From assembly GCA_035631035.1 (NCBI GenBank), contig DASQJL010000011.1, positions 38,947-102,946 on the forward strand: 64,000 nucleotides of DNA, read 5' to 3'. Every line of letters begins with the position of its first letter. Within the stretch, counting starts at the first letter, position 1. The translations under genes were made by a program, and so were the position numbers. The notes beneath the pieces are model-generated. The model was given only the letters and a program-made list of their open reading frames with translations. It made no database searches and was not told where the DNA came from. This document shows, piece by piece, positions 8,479-19,379 of the stretch. The DNA is from Candidatus Binatia bacterium. Lineage in GTDB: Bacteria; Eisenbacteria; RBG-16-71-46; SZUA-252.

Positions 8479-9708
8479 TCAGCGCGGCGTCAGATCGAGG
8501 ATCGCGTTCGGGGCCGTGACGTCGGCCACCTGGCCGCTGGAGTACTCGAAGCAGCCCAGATCGAGCGAGCCCGACGTCGTCCGCGCGCGCGACTGCGCGT
8601 CGTAGACGTATTCGCGCACCGGCGTGAGCGCATAGCCGGTGGAGGAGGCGCCGGGCGCGACGCCCGCGTTCACGATGGAAGCGGGGGACGCCGCCGTGAG
8701 ATGGAAATCGTAGGTCGAGGGGGACGCGAACTTCGGTGCGTTGTCGTACGCCGTCGAGATGTAGTTGCTGCTCGAGGTGACGCTTCCGCCCGCCCAGGGC
8801 GTCCCCGGACCATAGAAGATGTTGTCGCGGATGACCGTGGGGGTGCTCCCCGCGATCGAGAGGAAATTCCCGCCTCCGCTCCGGTCGTTCACGATCGTGT
8901 TGCCGACCACGTACAGGTCCTGCGTGTTCAGGGAGCTCTCGGCGCCGTAGGCGATGATCGTGCTGTTGTCGGTGTTGGGCCCCTGCTCGATGACGTTGCC
9001 GATGATGTACGTCCGGCCGCAGTCGGGCACGTCGATGGAGTAGCTGGCCGTGCCGTCCGACTCGTCCATGATGCGGTTGTAGAGGATGTAGTTGTTCTGG
9101 CCCCGGGTCTTGATGTTGTGCCCGATCTTGGCGCGGTGGGTATAGGTGTAGCGGACGGTCACCGACCGTCCCCAGATGTACATGTTGTGCGTGCGGCCGT
9201 CGCCGAGGCCGTTGTGGTCGAAGACGCTGTTCTCGATGAGCATCGAGTCGGCGCCGCCGAGGATGCCGTTCTCGTTGTCGTGGAAGTAGCAGTTGCGGAC
9301 GACCAGGTATCCCGACGTGTCGTTCCGGATGCCGGCTCCATTGCCGTCGGGAACCGACGCGCCGGTGAACTCGATGTTCTCCGCCGTGAAGTTGCTGCCG
9401 TAGACGACCCAGATCCCCTTGCCGCCTTCCTGCGCGCCGTTGGCCTGGAGCACGGCCCGGCCCCCGACCGCGCTCACGAAGACGTTGCTGGCGTTCCACG
9501 AGGTCACGTCGCCGGCGTACGTCCCCGCGTCGATGAGGACCGAATCCCCGGCGACGGTGGCCGCGGCCGCGGCGCGGATGGTGGTGTAGGTCCGGGTCGG
9601 GCCCACGCGAAGAATGCGCGCGTCGGCCGAGCCGAAGAGCAGCGAGGCCGCGGCAAGGATCGACGCGGCGGGAAGGATGCGGAAGAAGGGGGTCGCGCGA
9701 GATGTCAT
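8479..9708 (-). CDS. Secreted right-handed beta-helix protein
   Basis: 409-residue exported protein. A signal peptide (ILPAASILAAASLLFGSADA) is followed by a start typical of parallel beta-helix proteins (ILRVGPTRTYTTIRAAAAAT) and then pectate-lyase-like coils rich in N and G (NYILYNRIMDES, TYIIGNVIEQG, LYVVGNTIVND, TVIRDNIFYG). The end carries an LDLGCFEY motif seen in many such surface proteins. It may bind or cleave polysaccharide, but no catalytic residues can be assigned with confidence. GGAGG lies upstream of the ATG at 9708. Confidence 0.88.
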   Translation of the reverse strand: MTSRATPFFRILPAASILAAASLLFGSADARILRVGPTRTYTTIRAAAAATVAGDSVLIDAGTYAGDVTSWNASNVFVSAVGGRAVLQANGAQEGGKGIWVVYGSNFTAENIEFTGASVPDGNGAGIRNDTSGYLVVRNCYFHDNENGILGGADSMLIENSVFDHNGLGDGRTHNMYIWGRSVTVRYTYTHRAKIGHNIKTRGQNNYILYNRIMDESDGTASYSIDVPDCGRTYIIGNVIEQGPNTDNSTIIAYGAESSLNTQDLYVVGNTIVNDRSGGGNFLSIAGSTPTVIRDNIFYGPGTPWAGGSVTSSSNYISTAYDNAPKFASPSTYDFHLTAASPASIVNAGVAPGASSTGYALTPVREYVYDAQSRARTTSGSLDLGCFEYSSGQVADVTAPNAILDLTPR

Positions 9709-10131
9709 GAACGAAGCGTTCCTCCAGAAAACGAAAATGACCCCGCCGGCCCTTGGGCCGGGCGGAATGCAATGCGCGGCTTGATCCTGGCCGCTACTTG
9801 AACGCCGCCGTTCGCTCCCTCGGCCCGATCGCGTACAGCGCGGACCCTTCCGTAGGGCGTGGCGCGGCGGCGTCCCATCCGCGGCGCGGCGTTCGTAACT
9901 CGTTATGGTTGCTTCTCGGAATGGCGGTGGTGGGGCTGGTCAGGCCGAACCGGGCCAACGGCGTCCCGATTCAGGAATCACCGACCGTACCGCCGCGATG
10001 AAAAAGAAGCATATCCCGTGCTCACATGCGCTCCACCTAGCGGCTCGCGGCATAAATGATGCGGGACGTCTGGCGTCTGGCCGACATCCTTCGGCCATTG
10101 CTTCGGATACACCGGAAGGAGGTGCTTTCCC
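9709..10131. other. Non-coding region between divergent genes
   Basis: About 420 bases between the beta-helix gene (minus) and the three-repeat protein (plus). It holds a G+C-rich hairpin at 9743-9766 near the beta-helix start and AAGGAGGT at 10116-10123, the ribosome-binding site of the next gene. I see no convincing small ORF, tRNA or riboswitch core. Confidence 0.5.
9743..9766 (-). promoter_or_regulatory. Leader hairpin with T-rich tail before the beta-helix gene
   Basis: CCGCCGGCCC, a TT loop and GGGCCGGGCGG form a strong stem with one bulge. On the minus strand it is followed by TCATTTTCGTTTTC and then the GGAGG of the beta-helix gene. It could be an attenuator-like terminator or simply a leader hairpin. 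Confidence 0.3.
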
Positions 10132-11232
10132 GTGAAGCGATGGACCAAGATTCTTGTAGCTTTGGGTATTGCCCTGTCATTCCAGACCGCCGCCGCTGCT
10201 CACGCGCAGTTCAGCGCCACCCTTAGTGTCGGGGATCCCTACCCCGGAACGCTGACGTTCCGGACCGCCCCGGACATGATGCTGATCCCCAACACCGACG
10301 TGTATACCGTCCGCGGCGCTACGGACTACGACCTCTACCGCTACGACGGGGCGTTCTATCTCGTCGACGACGGGAACTGGTATCGAGCCGATTCGTGGCG
10401 CGGACCGTTCACCTACGTTCGGATGGAGAGCGTCCCACGCTCGGTCGTGACCATTCCGGCGGGATACCGCCGGACCTGGTCGAGGACCACGACGAACGAC
10501 ACCTGGCGCGACAACGATAACGACAACGATTGGAACAGCGCGGACCGGAGCGGCGACGTGAGCACGACGCGACGCTACGTCGTCCGCGAGAGCCGCTCGT
10601 TCCGCCCGGGGACGCGCTACGGCGGAACCTATCTCTCGTTCCGGAGGCCTCCGCGGATGGCGCTGGTGCCGGGCACGCGCGTCTTCTACGTCCGCGACAA
10701 CACGTTCGACCGCGACCTCTACCGCTACGCCGGCGACTGGTACTACGTCGAGAACGGCGTCTGGTACGCGGCCGATTCCTGGCGCGGTCCCTACTTCACC
10801 GTGCGCTGGCGGGACGTGCCGGCGTCCGTGCGGCGGCTCCCTTCGGAGTACCGGCGGACGTGGACGTTCGCGGGCTCGAGCGACTACGACCGGGATCGGG
10901 TGTATCGGAGCGATGACAACTACTCCCGGGGCCGGGACTACAGCGGTCGGAGCACGCGCATCGTCCGCTACGGCGAGCGCACCGACTTCGTCCTGGACAG
11001 CCCGCCGAGCATGTCGATCATCCCGGGGACCAGCGTTTACTTCATGCGGGACGATGCGGACTACGACCTCTACCGCTACGGGAACTCCTGGTTCCTGGTG
11101 GACAGCGGCAACTGGTACCGCGCGCCCTCCTGGCGGGGGCCGTTCGTCCGGATCCGCACGAACGCCGTTCCGCGGACCGTGTTCACGATTCCTTCGGGAT
11201 ACCGGAAGACCTGGGTTCCGACCATGGATTGA
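10132..11232 (+). CDS. Exported protein with three ~80-residue WYRA-SWRGPF repeats
   Basis: 366 residues with a signal peptide (LVALGIALSFQTAAAAHA). The mature protein consists of three related units at about residues 38-116, 165-244 and 283-361. Each contains an IPGT-VYYVRD strand, DLYRY, a GNWYRA-SWRGPF core and a VP...P-YR-TW end. Linkers are Arg/Asp/Ser-rich and probably flexible. I do not recognise a named family; aromatic-rich beta repeats suggest surface binding. The GTG start at 10132 is fixed by AAGGAGGT shortly upstream. A perfect 12-bp terminator follows. Confidence 0.88.
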   Translation: MKRWTKILVALGIALSFQTAAAAHAQFSATLSVGDPYPGTLTFRTAPDMMLIPNTDVYTVRGATDYDLYRYDGAFYLVDDGNWYRADSWRGPFTYVRMESVPRSVVTIPAGYRRTWSRTTTNDTWRDNDNDNDWNSADRSGDVSTTRRYVVRESRSFRPGTRYGGTYLSFRRPPRMALVPGTRVFYVRDNTFDRDLYRYAGDWYYVENGVWYAADSWRGPYFTVRWRDVPASVRRLPSEYRRTWTFAGSSDYDRDRVYRSDDNYSRGRDYSGRSTRIVRYGERTDFVLDSPPSMSIIPGTSVYFMRDDADYDLYRYGNSWFLVDSGNWYRAPSWRGPFVRIRTNAVPRTVFTIPSGYRKTWVPTMD

Positions 11233-11266
11233 CGGCGCGACCCGATCGCACGCCGTTCGCAACGAG

Positions 11267-11292
11267 AAGGGGCTCCCGTCCGGGAGCCCCTT
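11267..11292 (+). terminator. Hairpin terminator between convergent genes
   Basis: AAGGGGCTCCCG and CGGGAGCCCCTT form a perfect 12-bp stem with a 2-base loop 35 bases after the repeat-protein stop. The flanking A and T runs are short, so it may act in both directions between this gene and the convergent thyX. Confidence 0.65.
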
Positions 11293-11331
11293 CGTGATTT
11301 CGGTTCGTAGCGCGCTCCGCGCGCCGGGCGC

Positions 11332-12270
11332 TCAGTGCCAGGGCGGCTCCAGACCCAGGTCCCCGAGCTTCCGCTCCAGCTCGTGCCGCTCCCGGCTCCG
11401 CTTCAACCCCTCCGGCCCGCGAGCGAGAAGTCCCGCCGCTTCCGCCACCCTCTCGGCTTCCTTCCGGTCGCCGCGGCAGAGCGCGGCCACCACCTCCCGC
11501 TCGATCCGCGAGAGGACCAGCGAATGGAGCCGGTAGTCCTCGAAGGCTTCCCACGCGATGGGACACCACCGCTTCACGATCTCGCGTCCGATCGTCTCGG
11601 AATAGGCGCGGATCTCCGCCTGCGCGTGGGGGTCCATACGGAGGGCCAGGAAGTGGAGCAGGTTGTGGAGGTCAACCTTCCAGTAGGCCTCGGTATACGT
11701 GGAGAGCGGCAGATCCTTGCGCGCCTGCTCCCGCGCGACCCCCTCCGCCAGCCGGTGCTCGTAGACCTCGCGCGCTTTCTCTTGGAGCGCGCGCTCCTCC
11801 GCCGAGAGCGCGGCGCCCTGCTCCGGGGCGAGGAACCGGTCGCTCCCCTGGCGGTTCTCGGAGGACTGGGTCCGCCACTCCTCCGGAGCCGTGGTCTGCG
11901 CCGAATCGATCGCCACCGAGTACCGTGTCGAGTACTCGTTGACGTTGGCGGTGCGATGCCGGATCCATTGCCGCCAGCAATCCATCGGGACCCGCACGTG
12001 CAGCTTGATCTCGCACATCTCGAACGGCGTCGTGTGCCGATGGCGCATCAGGTAGCGGATCAGGCCGCGGTCCTCGTGCACCATCTTCGTCCCCTCGCCG
12101 TAGGAAACGCGCGCGGCCTGGACGATCGACTCGTCGGATCCCATGTAGTCCACGACGCGCACGAATCCGTCGTCGAGCACGCGGAAGCGCGTCCCGAGGA
12201 CGAGATCGAGCTCGGGAGCGACGCCGCGAGCCAGCGCCTGGGAGCGCGCGGGAGTGTCGGCAAGGGCCAT
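11332..12270 (-). CDS. thyX: FAD-dependent thymidylate synthase
   Basis: 312-residue flavin-dependent thymidylate synthase, converting dUMP to dTMP with methylene-tetrahydrofolate and NAD(P)H. The ThyX signature RHR-x7-S is visible as RHRTANVNEYS, followed by RYS. FEMCEIKLHVRVPMDCWRQW and DLHNLLHFLALRMDPHAQ are typical flanking blocks. The chosen ATG at 12270 (MALADTPARS) avoids an upstream extension antisense to the next gene. It is slightly long for the family because of a charged C-terminal helical tail. It is divergent from the giant subtilase and appears monocistronic. Confidence 0.95.
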   Translation of the reverse strand: MALADTPARSQALARGVAPELDLVLGTRFRVLDDGFVRVVDYMGSDESIVQAARVSYGEGTKMVHEDRGLIRYLMRHRHTTPFEMCEIKLHVRVPMDCWRQWIRHRTANVNEYSTRYSVAIDSAQTTAPEEWRTQSSENRQGSDRFLAPEQGAALSAEERALQEKAREVYEHRLAEGVAREQARKDLPLSTYTEAYWKVDLHNLLHFLALRMDPHAQAEIRAYSETIGREIVKRWCPIAWEAFEDYRLHSLVLSRIEREVVAALCRGDRKEAERVAEAAGLLARGPEGLKRSRERHELERKLGDLGLEPPWH

Positions 12271-12334
12271 GGGCCCATTTTCCACCCGACCGAAGGGTCT
12301 GTCCACAGCGGCGGAAGGGCTGGCCTCAGGTCCC

Positions 12335-15300
12335 ATGCTCCTGTATCGTGAGACGGGCTCGGAGAGGTCTTGGGGGTCATCTTTGCGTCGCAGCGCCTCA
12401 CCTCGGTCCCGATTCCGCACATCCTTCGCCGCGCTCCTCACGATCCTCCTCGGCGCCGCGCCGCTTTCGCATGCCCGCCCGGCGCCTCCCGCGCCCGCCT
12501 CGGCGCCGTCGGCGACGCCGAAGGGCCCGCGTTACGTCGAGGGCGAAGTTCTTCTCGTCTTTCAGCCGGACGCCCGGCCCGAGCGGGTCCGCGCGATCCT
12601 CCGGGACCTCGGCGCCACGAAGATCCACACCTCGCGCCGGAGCCACGTGGAGCGTCATCGGATCCGGAAGCGGGTCGAGGACGCCGTCGCGCAATATCGG
12701 AACGACCCGGCCGTCCGGCTCATCGAGCCGAACTATCTCGTCCACGCAGATGCCGTCCCGAACGATCCCTCCTTTGCGATCCAGTGGGCGCTCCAGAACA
12801 CGGGGCAGCAGGGCGGCACGCCGGGCGCGGACATCCACGCGGTCGCCGCGTGGGACCAGACCACCGGATCGAACCAGGTCGTGGTCGCGATCGTGGATAC
12901 CGGGATGGACCTGACGCACCCCGACCTCGTCTCCAACCTCTACACCAATCCCGCCGAGGTCCCGGGCAACGGTCTGGACGACGACGGCAACGGGCTGGTG
13001 GACGACGTGCACGGCTTCGACTTCGCCAACTTCGATGCCGACCCCAGCGACGACAACGGCCACGGGACCCACGTCGCGGGCACGATCGGCGCGCACGGCG
13101 ACAACGGTATCGGGGTGGCGGGCGTCGTCTGGCACCTGCGGCTCCTGCCGCTCAAGTTCCTCGACGCGGGCGGGACCGGCACGACGGCCGACGCGGTGGA
13201 CTGCGTGGACTACGCGGTGCTCGCGGGCGCCTCGGTCATCAATGCCTCCTGGGGCAGTCCCGAGCGCTCCCAGGCGCTGGAGCTGGCCATCCAGGGAGCC
13301 AACGACGAAGGGGTGCTCTTCGTCGCCGCCGCGGGGAACACGGGCTCGAGCAACGACACGTTCGGGAGCTACCCCGCGAGTTTTCCCGAGCCCAACGTGA
13401 TCGCGGTGGGCGCCTCCTCCCGCACGGACGACCGCGCCTCCTTCTCGAACTTCGGCGTGAACGGCGTGGATCTCTTCGCCCCCGGCGTCCAGATCCTGAG
13501 CACGCTGCCGCACGGGCTGTACGGGCTGAACAGCGGGACCTCGATGGCCGCGCCGCACGTGACCGGCGCGCTCGCGCTCCTCAAGTCGCGTTTCCCCGGG
13601 ATGGGAGCGCCGACCATGAAGAGCGTGCTGCTCGCGGCCACCGACCGCATCCCGGCGCTCTCGGGGCTTTGCGTGAGCGGAGGGCGGCTGAACGCGGCCC
13701 GCATGCTGGAGGGGGTGGATTCGACCTCGCCGGGACCGATCGACAACCTGGCCGCGAGCTTCGTCTCGTCCGACCGCGTGACCCTGGCCTGGACCGCGAC
13801 GGGGGACGACGGCGGGGGCGGCACGGCCACCGATTATGAGATCCGCTATTCCCTGTCGCCCATCGACGCGGCCACGTTCGCCTCGGCGACGCGGGTCGCC
13901 GGCACGCCGGCACCCCGGATCGCGGGAACGCGCGAGCAAGCCTCGATCGGCGGGCTGGCGCCGCTCACCGATTACTACGTGGCGATGGTGGCCCACGACG
14001 AGTTCGGGAATCCCTCGCCGCTCTCCAACGTGATCACGGCCCGCACGACGGCGCCGCCGGTGGCCGCCGTGGATCCGCCGTCCCTGGACGCGACGCTCGT
14101 CACCGGCCAGCGCCGGACGTTCCCCGTGGACGTGCGCAACGACGGCGCGGGCGCGCTCGACTTCACGGCTCTGGCCCTGGGCGCCGCGGGCGTGCCCGCC
14201 CCCCGCTGGCTCTCCCTGCTTCCCGGCGGCGGCAGCGCTCTCGGAGGGCAGCAGGTCCCGATCACCGTCACGCTGAACGCCGACGGGCTGCCGGGGGGCG
14301 ACAACGACGGGCTGGTGCGGCTCTCCACGAACGATCCCGCGCACCGGACGATCGACGTTCCGGTCCACATGCACGTGATCTCCGCCCCCGATCTCGACGT
14401 GGATCCCGCGATGATCGCGTTCGGCCCGATCCCCGTCGGCAACTCGGATACCGAGGAGCTCTTCGTCACCAACTCCGGCTTCGCCGACCTTCACGTGGAC
14501 TCGGTCCGGGTCGAGGGCGCCGATTTCGCGGCGGATCCGGGCGGATTCGATCTTCCGCCGGGACAATCGTGGGACCTCTTCGTCACCGCCACCCCCTCGC
14601 GCACCGGCACGGTCTCCGGCGCGGTGGTCATCAACAGCAACGATCCCGACCAGCCGGTCACGCGCGTCCCGCTGGCCGCGGCGGGGATCATTCCGCCGGT
14701 CGCCTCCTTCGCGCCGGTGCGCCAGGACGCGGCACTCCACACGGGCCAGACCGCGACGCGCACGTTCACGATCTCGAACGGGGGCGGGAGCGCTCTCTCC
14801 TGGTCGCTCCGGCCCCGGTCGGCCGCGTCGCTGGCCTTCGATTCGACCGGCACCCTCGCGCCGGCCCTCGACCCGGCGCCCGCATCCGATCCCGCGCCGC
14901 CCCGCCCTGCCGCGTTCGCCACGTCCGGGGCGTCGGGAGCCGTCGCGGAGATCTCCGACGTCCGCGTCGTCTTCGACGCGCGCCACGGCGCCTCCTCCGG
15001 CGCGTGGTCGGACATGGTCAGCTCGCTCACGTCGCGTGGCGCGGTCTTCACGCTGAACACGCGGCACCTCACGGCGGGCGTGCTCGCGGGGGTGGACGTC
15101 TACTGGATCTCGGACGACGCGGGGGCGTTCGCAGCCGACGAGCGCGCCGCGCTCGCCGCCTGGGTGCGCTCGGGCGGTTCGCTCCTGCTCGAGGGCGCGG
15201 CGGCGGCGGCGCTGCCGGAGTTCGACGCGCTGCTCGATTCGACGGGAGTCCCGCTGCGCTACGAGGCGGGCCAGGGGATCACCGGTCCGACCGTGAGGAT

Positions 15301-18300
15301 CTACCCCTTCGAGATCACGCGCGACGTCGCCGCGGCGGACATGCCCAGCTCCACGGCCCGCCTCCACCCCGAGGGGCCCGGAGCGACGGTGCTGATCGAG
15401 GACGCGCAGGGGTTCCCGACGCTCGCCGCGGCGTTCGTCGGGCGCGGCCGCGTCCTAGCCGCGGCGGGCCGGCTCTTCGCCGACGTCTCCTCGATCTTCG
15501 CCGACAACCGGAAGATCGCCTCGCAGGCCTTCGGCTGGCTGGGGGGCGCGGCCTGGCTCTCCGTCGAGCCGGGATCGGGATCCACGGCCGCGGGGCAGTC
15601 CACCACGGTGACGGTCGCGTTCGACGCCGCGCGGCTGGCCGGCGCCGACTATCGCGGCGCCCTCGCCGTCCGCACCAACGACCCCGACCGGAGCGACTTC
15701 CTGGTTCCCGTGGACCTGTCGGTGACCCCGGCCCCGGACGCGAAGGTGACGCCCGCCTCGCTCGATCTCGGCACGGTCTTCGTGGGCGCCTCGCGCCGCG
15801 ATTCGGTCCGCGTGCAGAACGTCGGCGTTCTCCCGCTCCGCCTCTCCTCGGCCGCGACGGACCATCCCGATTTCACCGCCGCCTTCGACTCCCTCACGCT
15901 GACGCCGGGCGCCGCGGTCACGATCCCCGTGCGCTACCAGCCCGCCTCGGTCGGTCCGGCCTCGGCCACCCTCACCGTGACCACCGACGATCCCGATCAG
16001 CCCGAGATCCGGATCGGGGTCACGGCGGCGGGCGCCCCGCCGCCTGACGTGGATCTCGTGGCGGGCCCGGTGGGCGCATCGCTCCCGACCGGCGGCACGG
16101 CGACGCGCACGATCACCGTCGCCAACCGCTCCGGGAGCGATCTCCAGTACGCCATTCACTTCGAGGAGGAGGCGCCCGCGAGCGCCATCGCACCGCCCGG
16201 GACCGACGCCATGGCCGCGCTTCCGAGGACCTGGGCCGAGGCGCGCGAGAGCGCCCGTTCGTTCCAGGGGCGTGTCACGCCGCCCGCGGGCGGCGCGGCG
16301 GCGGTCGCCGCCGGGGACGATTCGCTTCCGCTCGTCATCCTCGATCCCCACGGCGACGGATCGGTCGAGGACCTGATCGCGGTCCGGGCCTGGGCGCGCG
16401 GCGGCGTCCTGAGCGTCCGGATCGAGACCGCGACCGACATCGCGCCGCTCAATCTCGGCGGATACCTCTCCCTGGACCTGGACCAGAACCGGAACACCGG
16501 ACGGGAGCCCAGCTTCGGCACGCCGCGGCAGGACATCGGGGCCGAGTTCGAGGTGAGCCTCTTTTCGGTCGGCTACGGGATGGTCGACCTTCTCGACGCC
16601 TTGACCGGCAACTACGTCCAGAGCTTCCCGGTCCAGGTGGGTCCCCGCTCGATCTCGTTCGCGATCCCGCTCTCGTGGCTGCACGGAGACGACGGGCGCA
16701 TCAACGCCACCGGCGTCATCGGGAACTTCGTCGGCGCCACCGACTGGTTCCCCGACCGCGGCCATGGGACCGTCGGCGGACTCTGGCTCGCCGCCTCGCC
16801 GCACGAGGGAACGCTCGCGGCGGGCAGCGAGGCGCCGATCGAGCTGACTCTGGACGCGCTCGCGCTTCCCGGCGGCGCCTACCACGGCTCGATCGTCGTC
16901 GAGAGCAACGATCCCGACGAGCCGGCGCTGGAAGTGCCCGCCTCGCTCGACGTGACCGACGCCCCGGTGGCCGTGGCCACGGCGACCGCGATCCATTTCG
17001 GGACCGTCTATCTCGGGCGCACCTCGGCGGGAGAGGTCGCGGTGGGCAACGAGGGCAGGGCGCCGCTCCACGTCTCCTCGGTGGTGAGCGATCTCCCCGA
17101 TTTCACCGCGTCTCCCACGTCGTTCACCATCCTGCCCGGCGCTGCGCAGACCATCCGGCTCACGTTCACCCCTTCGGCCGACGGGCCGCGCGAGGGGACC
17201 CTCACGATCGCGCACGACGCGGCCGGCGGGCCGATCGCGGTCGCCGTGACGGGTGCCGGGCGCGTTCCGCCGGTGGCCCAGTTCGCGCCAGCGTCCCTGC
17301 AGGGGGCGATCGGGCTGGGGGAACGAGGGGGGACGTCGTTCGAGATTCGAAACGCCGGCGGCTCCGCGCTGGACTATGGCGTCGAGCCCCTGAACGGCGC
17401 GCCGGCGGTCGAGGTCCACGCCGGACTCCCGCTGGCCCGCGACGAGGAGGACCCGCGGGCGGGGATCGCCCCTCCGGCGGCCCTCGGACTCGGCGGCCCG
17501 GACGGCTTCGGCTACCGGTGGGTGGACAGCAACCAACCGGGCGGGCCGGTCTTCGACTGGCAGGACATCGCGGCGATCGGAACGCCGGTCCCGATCCAGA
17601 ACCTGGATCAGAACTCGGGGCCGCTCCCGATCGGGTTTTCGTTCCCGTTCTATGGACGCGAGTTCACGACCTTCAACGTCTGCACGCACGGCTGGATCTC
17701 GTTCACCGATACGACCGTTCAGTTCGCCAACCAGCCGCTTCCGACCACCGCCGCGCCGAACAACCTGCTGGCGGTCTACTGGGACGACCTGAACTTCGGC
17801 GGCGTGCAGCGCGCCGTCTACTACAACGACGGCACGCGTCTCATCGTGCAGTTCACGAACGCGCCCCGCCGCCAGCGGGGCGGGCCGTTCACCTTCCAGG
17901 CGATCCTCTATCCCACGGGCGCGATCGTGTACCAGTACCGGCTCATGGGCCCGCCGCTCGACAGCGGCACCATCGGCATCCAGAACCGGACCAAGACCGA
18001 CGGCCTCACCGTCGTGTTCAACGCCGCCTACCTGCACGACGGCATGGCGGTGCGCTTCTCCGCGGCGCCCACCTGGCTGGGCGTGCCGCAGCGCTTCGGC
18101 AGCGTGGACGCCGGCGACAGCGCGAGCGTCGCGGTCGCGTTCGACTCGCGCGGGCTCTTTGCGGGCGACTATCACGGCACGCTGCGCGTCCAGACGAACG
18201 ACCCGGCCCGCCCCGAGACGATTCTCCCCGTGCTCCTGCACGCCACCGGGGTCCCGCGGCTGGCCTTCAGCCCCGCGTCCTTCCGCTTCGATACGCTGGA

Positions 18301-19225
18301 CGTCGGCCAGTCCGCGGCCGACACCCTGCGCCTGACGAACACGGGCACCGACCGGCTCGACGTGGCCCTCGCGTTCGACAGGCCGGACTACGCGGCGGAT
18401 CCCGCGTCGCTGGCGCTCGCTCCGCTCCAGAGCGCGCCGGTGCTCGTGCGCTTCGCCCCGGCCGAGGCGGGAGACCGAAGCGGCTCGCTCACGCTGACCA
18501 CCAACGACCCGGAGACGCCGACGGCGGCGATCCCGCTGGCCGGAGCCGGGCGGCGTTCCGTCCGCGAGCTTGCGGCGGAGATCGTCCCCGCGGTGATCCG
18601 GCGCGGCAGTCACGGCCGGGAGGTCCGCGCGCGGATCGTGTTCCCGGCGGACCTCGAGGCCCGGGCGGTGGACCTCCCCGGGGTGCGCCTGCAGGGCTCC
18701 ATCGCGCCGTTGCCGGGCTCCACGCGCCTGCGCGACCTGGACGGGGACGGGCGCCTCGATCTCGACCTCGCGTTCGACCGGGGCGCGGTCGAGCGGGCGC
18801 TTCCGAACGGCGACGCTGTTCCGGTCTCGATCACCGGGCAGAGCGGCGGGACCCGCTTCGAGGCGCGCGGAACGGTCCGGGTGCAGGGGTCGGCGGTCGC
18901 CGCGGCCGGCGTCGAGTTCGACGAGGATCTGATCCCGGCGGCGAACGCGCTTCGCGCGAGCGCCCCCAACCCCTTCTCGGCCGCCACGGCGCTCCGCTTC
19001 GATCTGGCCGAGGGGGGAGTCGCCGCGCTCCGCGTCTACACCGCCGCCGGCCGGCTCGTCCGGACGGTCTTCCAGGCGCCCCTGCCGGCGGGGCGTTTCC
19101 GGGCCCTCTGGGACGGCCGCGACGATCGCGGCGCGCCGGCGCCCTCCGGCGTCTACTTCACGCGGCTCGAGGTATCGGGCCCCGCTCCCTTCCGCGGGGT
19201 CGGGCGGATCGTCCGGATCCGATAG
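12335..19225 (+). CDS. Giant secreted subtilisin-like protease with multiple Ig-like modules and FlgD-like tail
   Basis: About 2,296 residues. Start uncertain: ATG 12335, or TTG 12383 which gives a classical signal peptide ([18 protein letters not shown]). A propeptide precedes an S8 catalytic domain with Asp188 (VAIVDTGMD), His243 (GHGTHVAG) and Ser403 ([10 protein letters not shown]), numbered from 12335. Then a fibronectin-III-like domain, several ~100-residue ASH/HYDIN-like modules (SNDPDQP-type ends), an inserted DUF4350/GATase-like Rossmann module at about 872-1000 ([14 protein letters not shown]), a beta-rich domain near 17500-18060, and a C-terminal NPF...GRLVRTV...WDGRDDRG...GVYF module as in FlgD/Por-type sorting domains. 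It is probably a cell-surface or secreted protease. It sits alone, divergent from thyX. Confidence 0.93.
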   Translation: MLLYRETGSERSWGSSLRRSASPRSRFRTSFAALLTILLGAAPLSHARPAPPAPASAPSATPKGPRYVEGEVLLVFQPDARPERVRAILRDLGATKIHTSRRSHVERHRIRKRVEDAVAQYRNDPAVRLIEPNYLVHADAVPNDPSFAIQWALQNTGQQGGTPGADIHAVAAWDQTTGSNQVVVAIVDTGMDLTHPDLVSNLYTNPAEVPGNGLDDDGNGLVDDVHGFDFANFDADPSDDNGHGTHVAGTIGAHGDNGIGVAGVVWHLRLLPLKFLDAGGTGTTADAVDCVDYAVLAGASVINASWGSPERSQALELAIQGANDEGVLFVAAAGNTGSSNDTFGSYPASFPEPNVIAVGASSRTDDRASFSNFGVNGVDLFAPGVQILSTLPHGLYGLNSGTSMAAPHVTGALALLKSRFPGMGAPTMKSVLLAATDRIPALSGLCVSGGRLNAARMLEGVDSTSPGPIDNLAASFVSSDRVTLAWTATGDDGGGGTATDYEIRYSLSPIDAATFASATRVAGTPAPRIAGTREQASIGGLAPLTDYYVAMVAHDEFGNPSPLSNVITARTTAPPVAAVDPPSLDATLVTGQRRTFPVDVRNDGAGALDFTALALGAAGVPAPRWLSLLPGGGSALGGQQVPITVTLNADGLPGGDNDGLVRLSTNDPAHRTIDVPVHMHVISAPDLDVDPAMIAFGPIPVGNSDTEELFVTNSGFADLHVDSVRVEGADFAADPGGFDLPPGQSWDLFVTATPSRTGTVSGAVVINSNDPDQPVTRVPLAAAGIIPPVASFAPVRQDAALHTGQTATRTFTISNGGGSALSWSLRPRSAASLAFDSTGTLAPALDPAPASDPAPPRPAAFATSGASGAVAEISDVRVVFDARHGASSGAWSDMVSSLTSRGAVFTLNTRHLTAGVLAGVDVYWISDDAGAFAADERAALAAWVRSGGSLLLEGAAAAALPEFDALLDSTGVPLRYEAGQGITGPTVRIYPFEITRDVAAADMPSSTARLHPEGPGATVLIEDAQGFPTLAAAFVGRGRVLAAAGRLFADVSSIFADNRKIASQAFGWLGGAAWLSVEPGSGSTAAGQSTTVTVAFDAARLAGADYRGALAVRTNDPDRSDFLVPVDLSVTPAPDAKVTPASLDLGTVFVGASRRDSVRVQNVGVLPLRLSSAATDHPDFTAAFDSLTLTPGAAVTIPVRYQPASVGPASATLTVTTDDPDQPEIRIGVTAAGAPPPDVDLVAGPVGASLPTGGTATRTITVANRSGSDLQYAIHFEEEAPASAIAPPGTDAMAALPRTWAEARESARSFQGRVTPPAGGAAAVAAGDDSLPLVILDPHGDGSVEDLIAVRAWARGGVLSVRIETATDIAPLNLGGYLSLDLDQNRNTGREPSFGTPRQDIGAEFEVSLFSVGYGMVDLLDALTGNYVQSFPVQVGPRSISFAIPLSWLHGDDGRINATGVIGNFVGATDWFPDRGHGTVGGLWLAASPHEGTLAAGSEAPIELTLDALALPGGAYHGSIVVESNDPDEPALEVPASLDVTDAPVAVATATAIHFGTVYLGRTSAGEVAVGNEGRAPLHVSSVVSDLPDFTASPTSFTILPGAAQTIRLTFTPSADGPREGTLTIAHDAAGGPIAVAVTGAGRVPPVAQFAPASLQGAIGLGERGGTSFEIRNAGGSALDYGVEPLNGAPAVEVHAGLPLARDEEDPRAGIAPPAALGLGGPDGFGYRWVDSNQPGGPVFDWQDIAAIGTPVPIQNLDQNSGPLPIGFSFPFYGREFTTFNVCTHGWISFTDTTVQFANQPLPTTAAPNNLLAVYWDDLNFGGVQRAVYYNDGTRLIVQFTNAPRRQRGGPFTFQAILYPTGAIVYQYRLMGPPLDSGTIGIQNRTKTDGLTVVFNAAYLHDGMAVRFSAAPTWLGVPQRFGSVDAGDSASVAVAFDSRGLFAGDYHGTLRVQTNDPARPETILPVLLHATGVPRLAFSPASFRFDTLDVGQSAADTLRLTNTGTDRLDVALAFDRPDYAADPASLALAPLQSAPVLVRFAPAEAGDRSGSLTLTTNDPETPTAAIPLAGAGRRSVRELAAEIVPAVIRRGSHGREVRARIVFPADLEARAVDLPGVRLQGSIAPLPGSTRLRDLDGDGRLDLDLAFDRGAVERALPNGDAVPVSITGQSGGTRFEARGTVRVQGSAVAAAGVEFDEDLIPAANALRASAPNPFSAATALRFDLAEGGVAALRVYTAAGRLVRTVFQAPLPAGRFRALWDGRDDRGAPAPSGVYFTRLEVSGPAPFRGVGRIVRIR

Positions 19226-19252
19226 GGCGCGGCCGGCCGATAGCGGCGCCCT
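19224..19252. repeat. Inverted repeat after the giant subtilase
   Basis: AGGGCGC (19224-19230) pairs with GCGCCCT (19246-19252), enclosing a GGCCGGCC palindrome. It lies at the stop codon of the protease gene. No U-tract follows, so termination is possible but weakly supported. Confidence 0.3.
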
Positions 19253-19379
19253 CCTGCAACAATCTGCTGGCGCACCCCCGCAGACCCCGGGGTAGACTTT
19301 AGTCCCATGGCCGGGCGAGGCAACCCGGCCGTGCCGCACGTCGCTTCTTGCGAATAGATGGCCGTCCAGGAGTCCGCAC

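Noticed and set aside
12398..15367. Minus-strand open frame of 989 residues under the giant subtilase
   Set aside because: Arg/Gly/His-rich shadow of a gene with an intact catalytic triad on the other strand.
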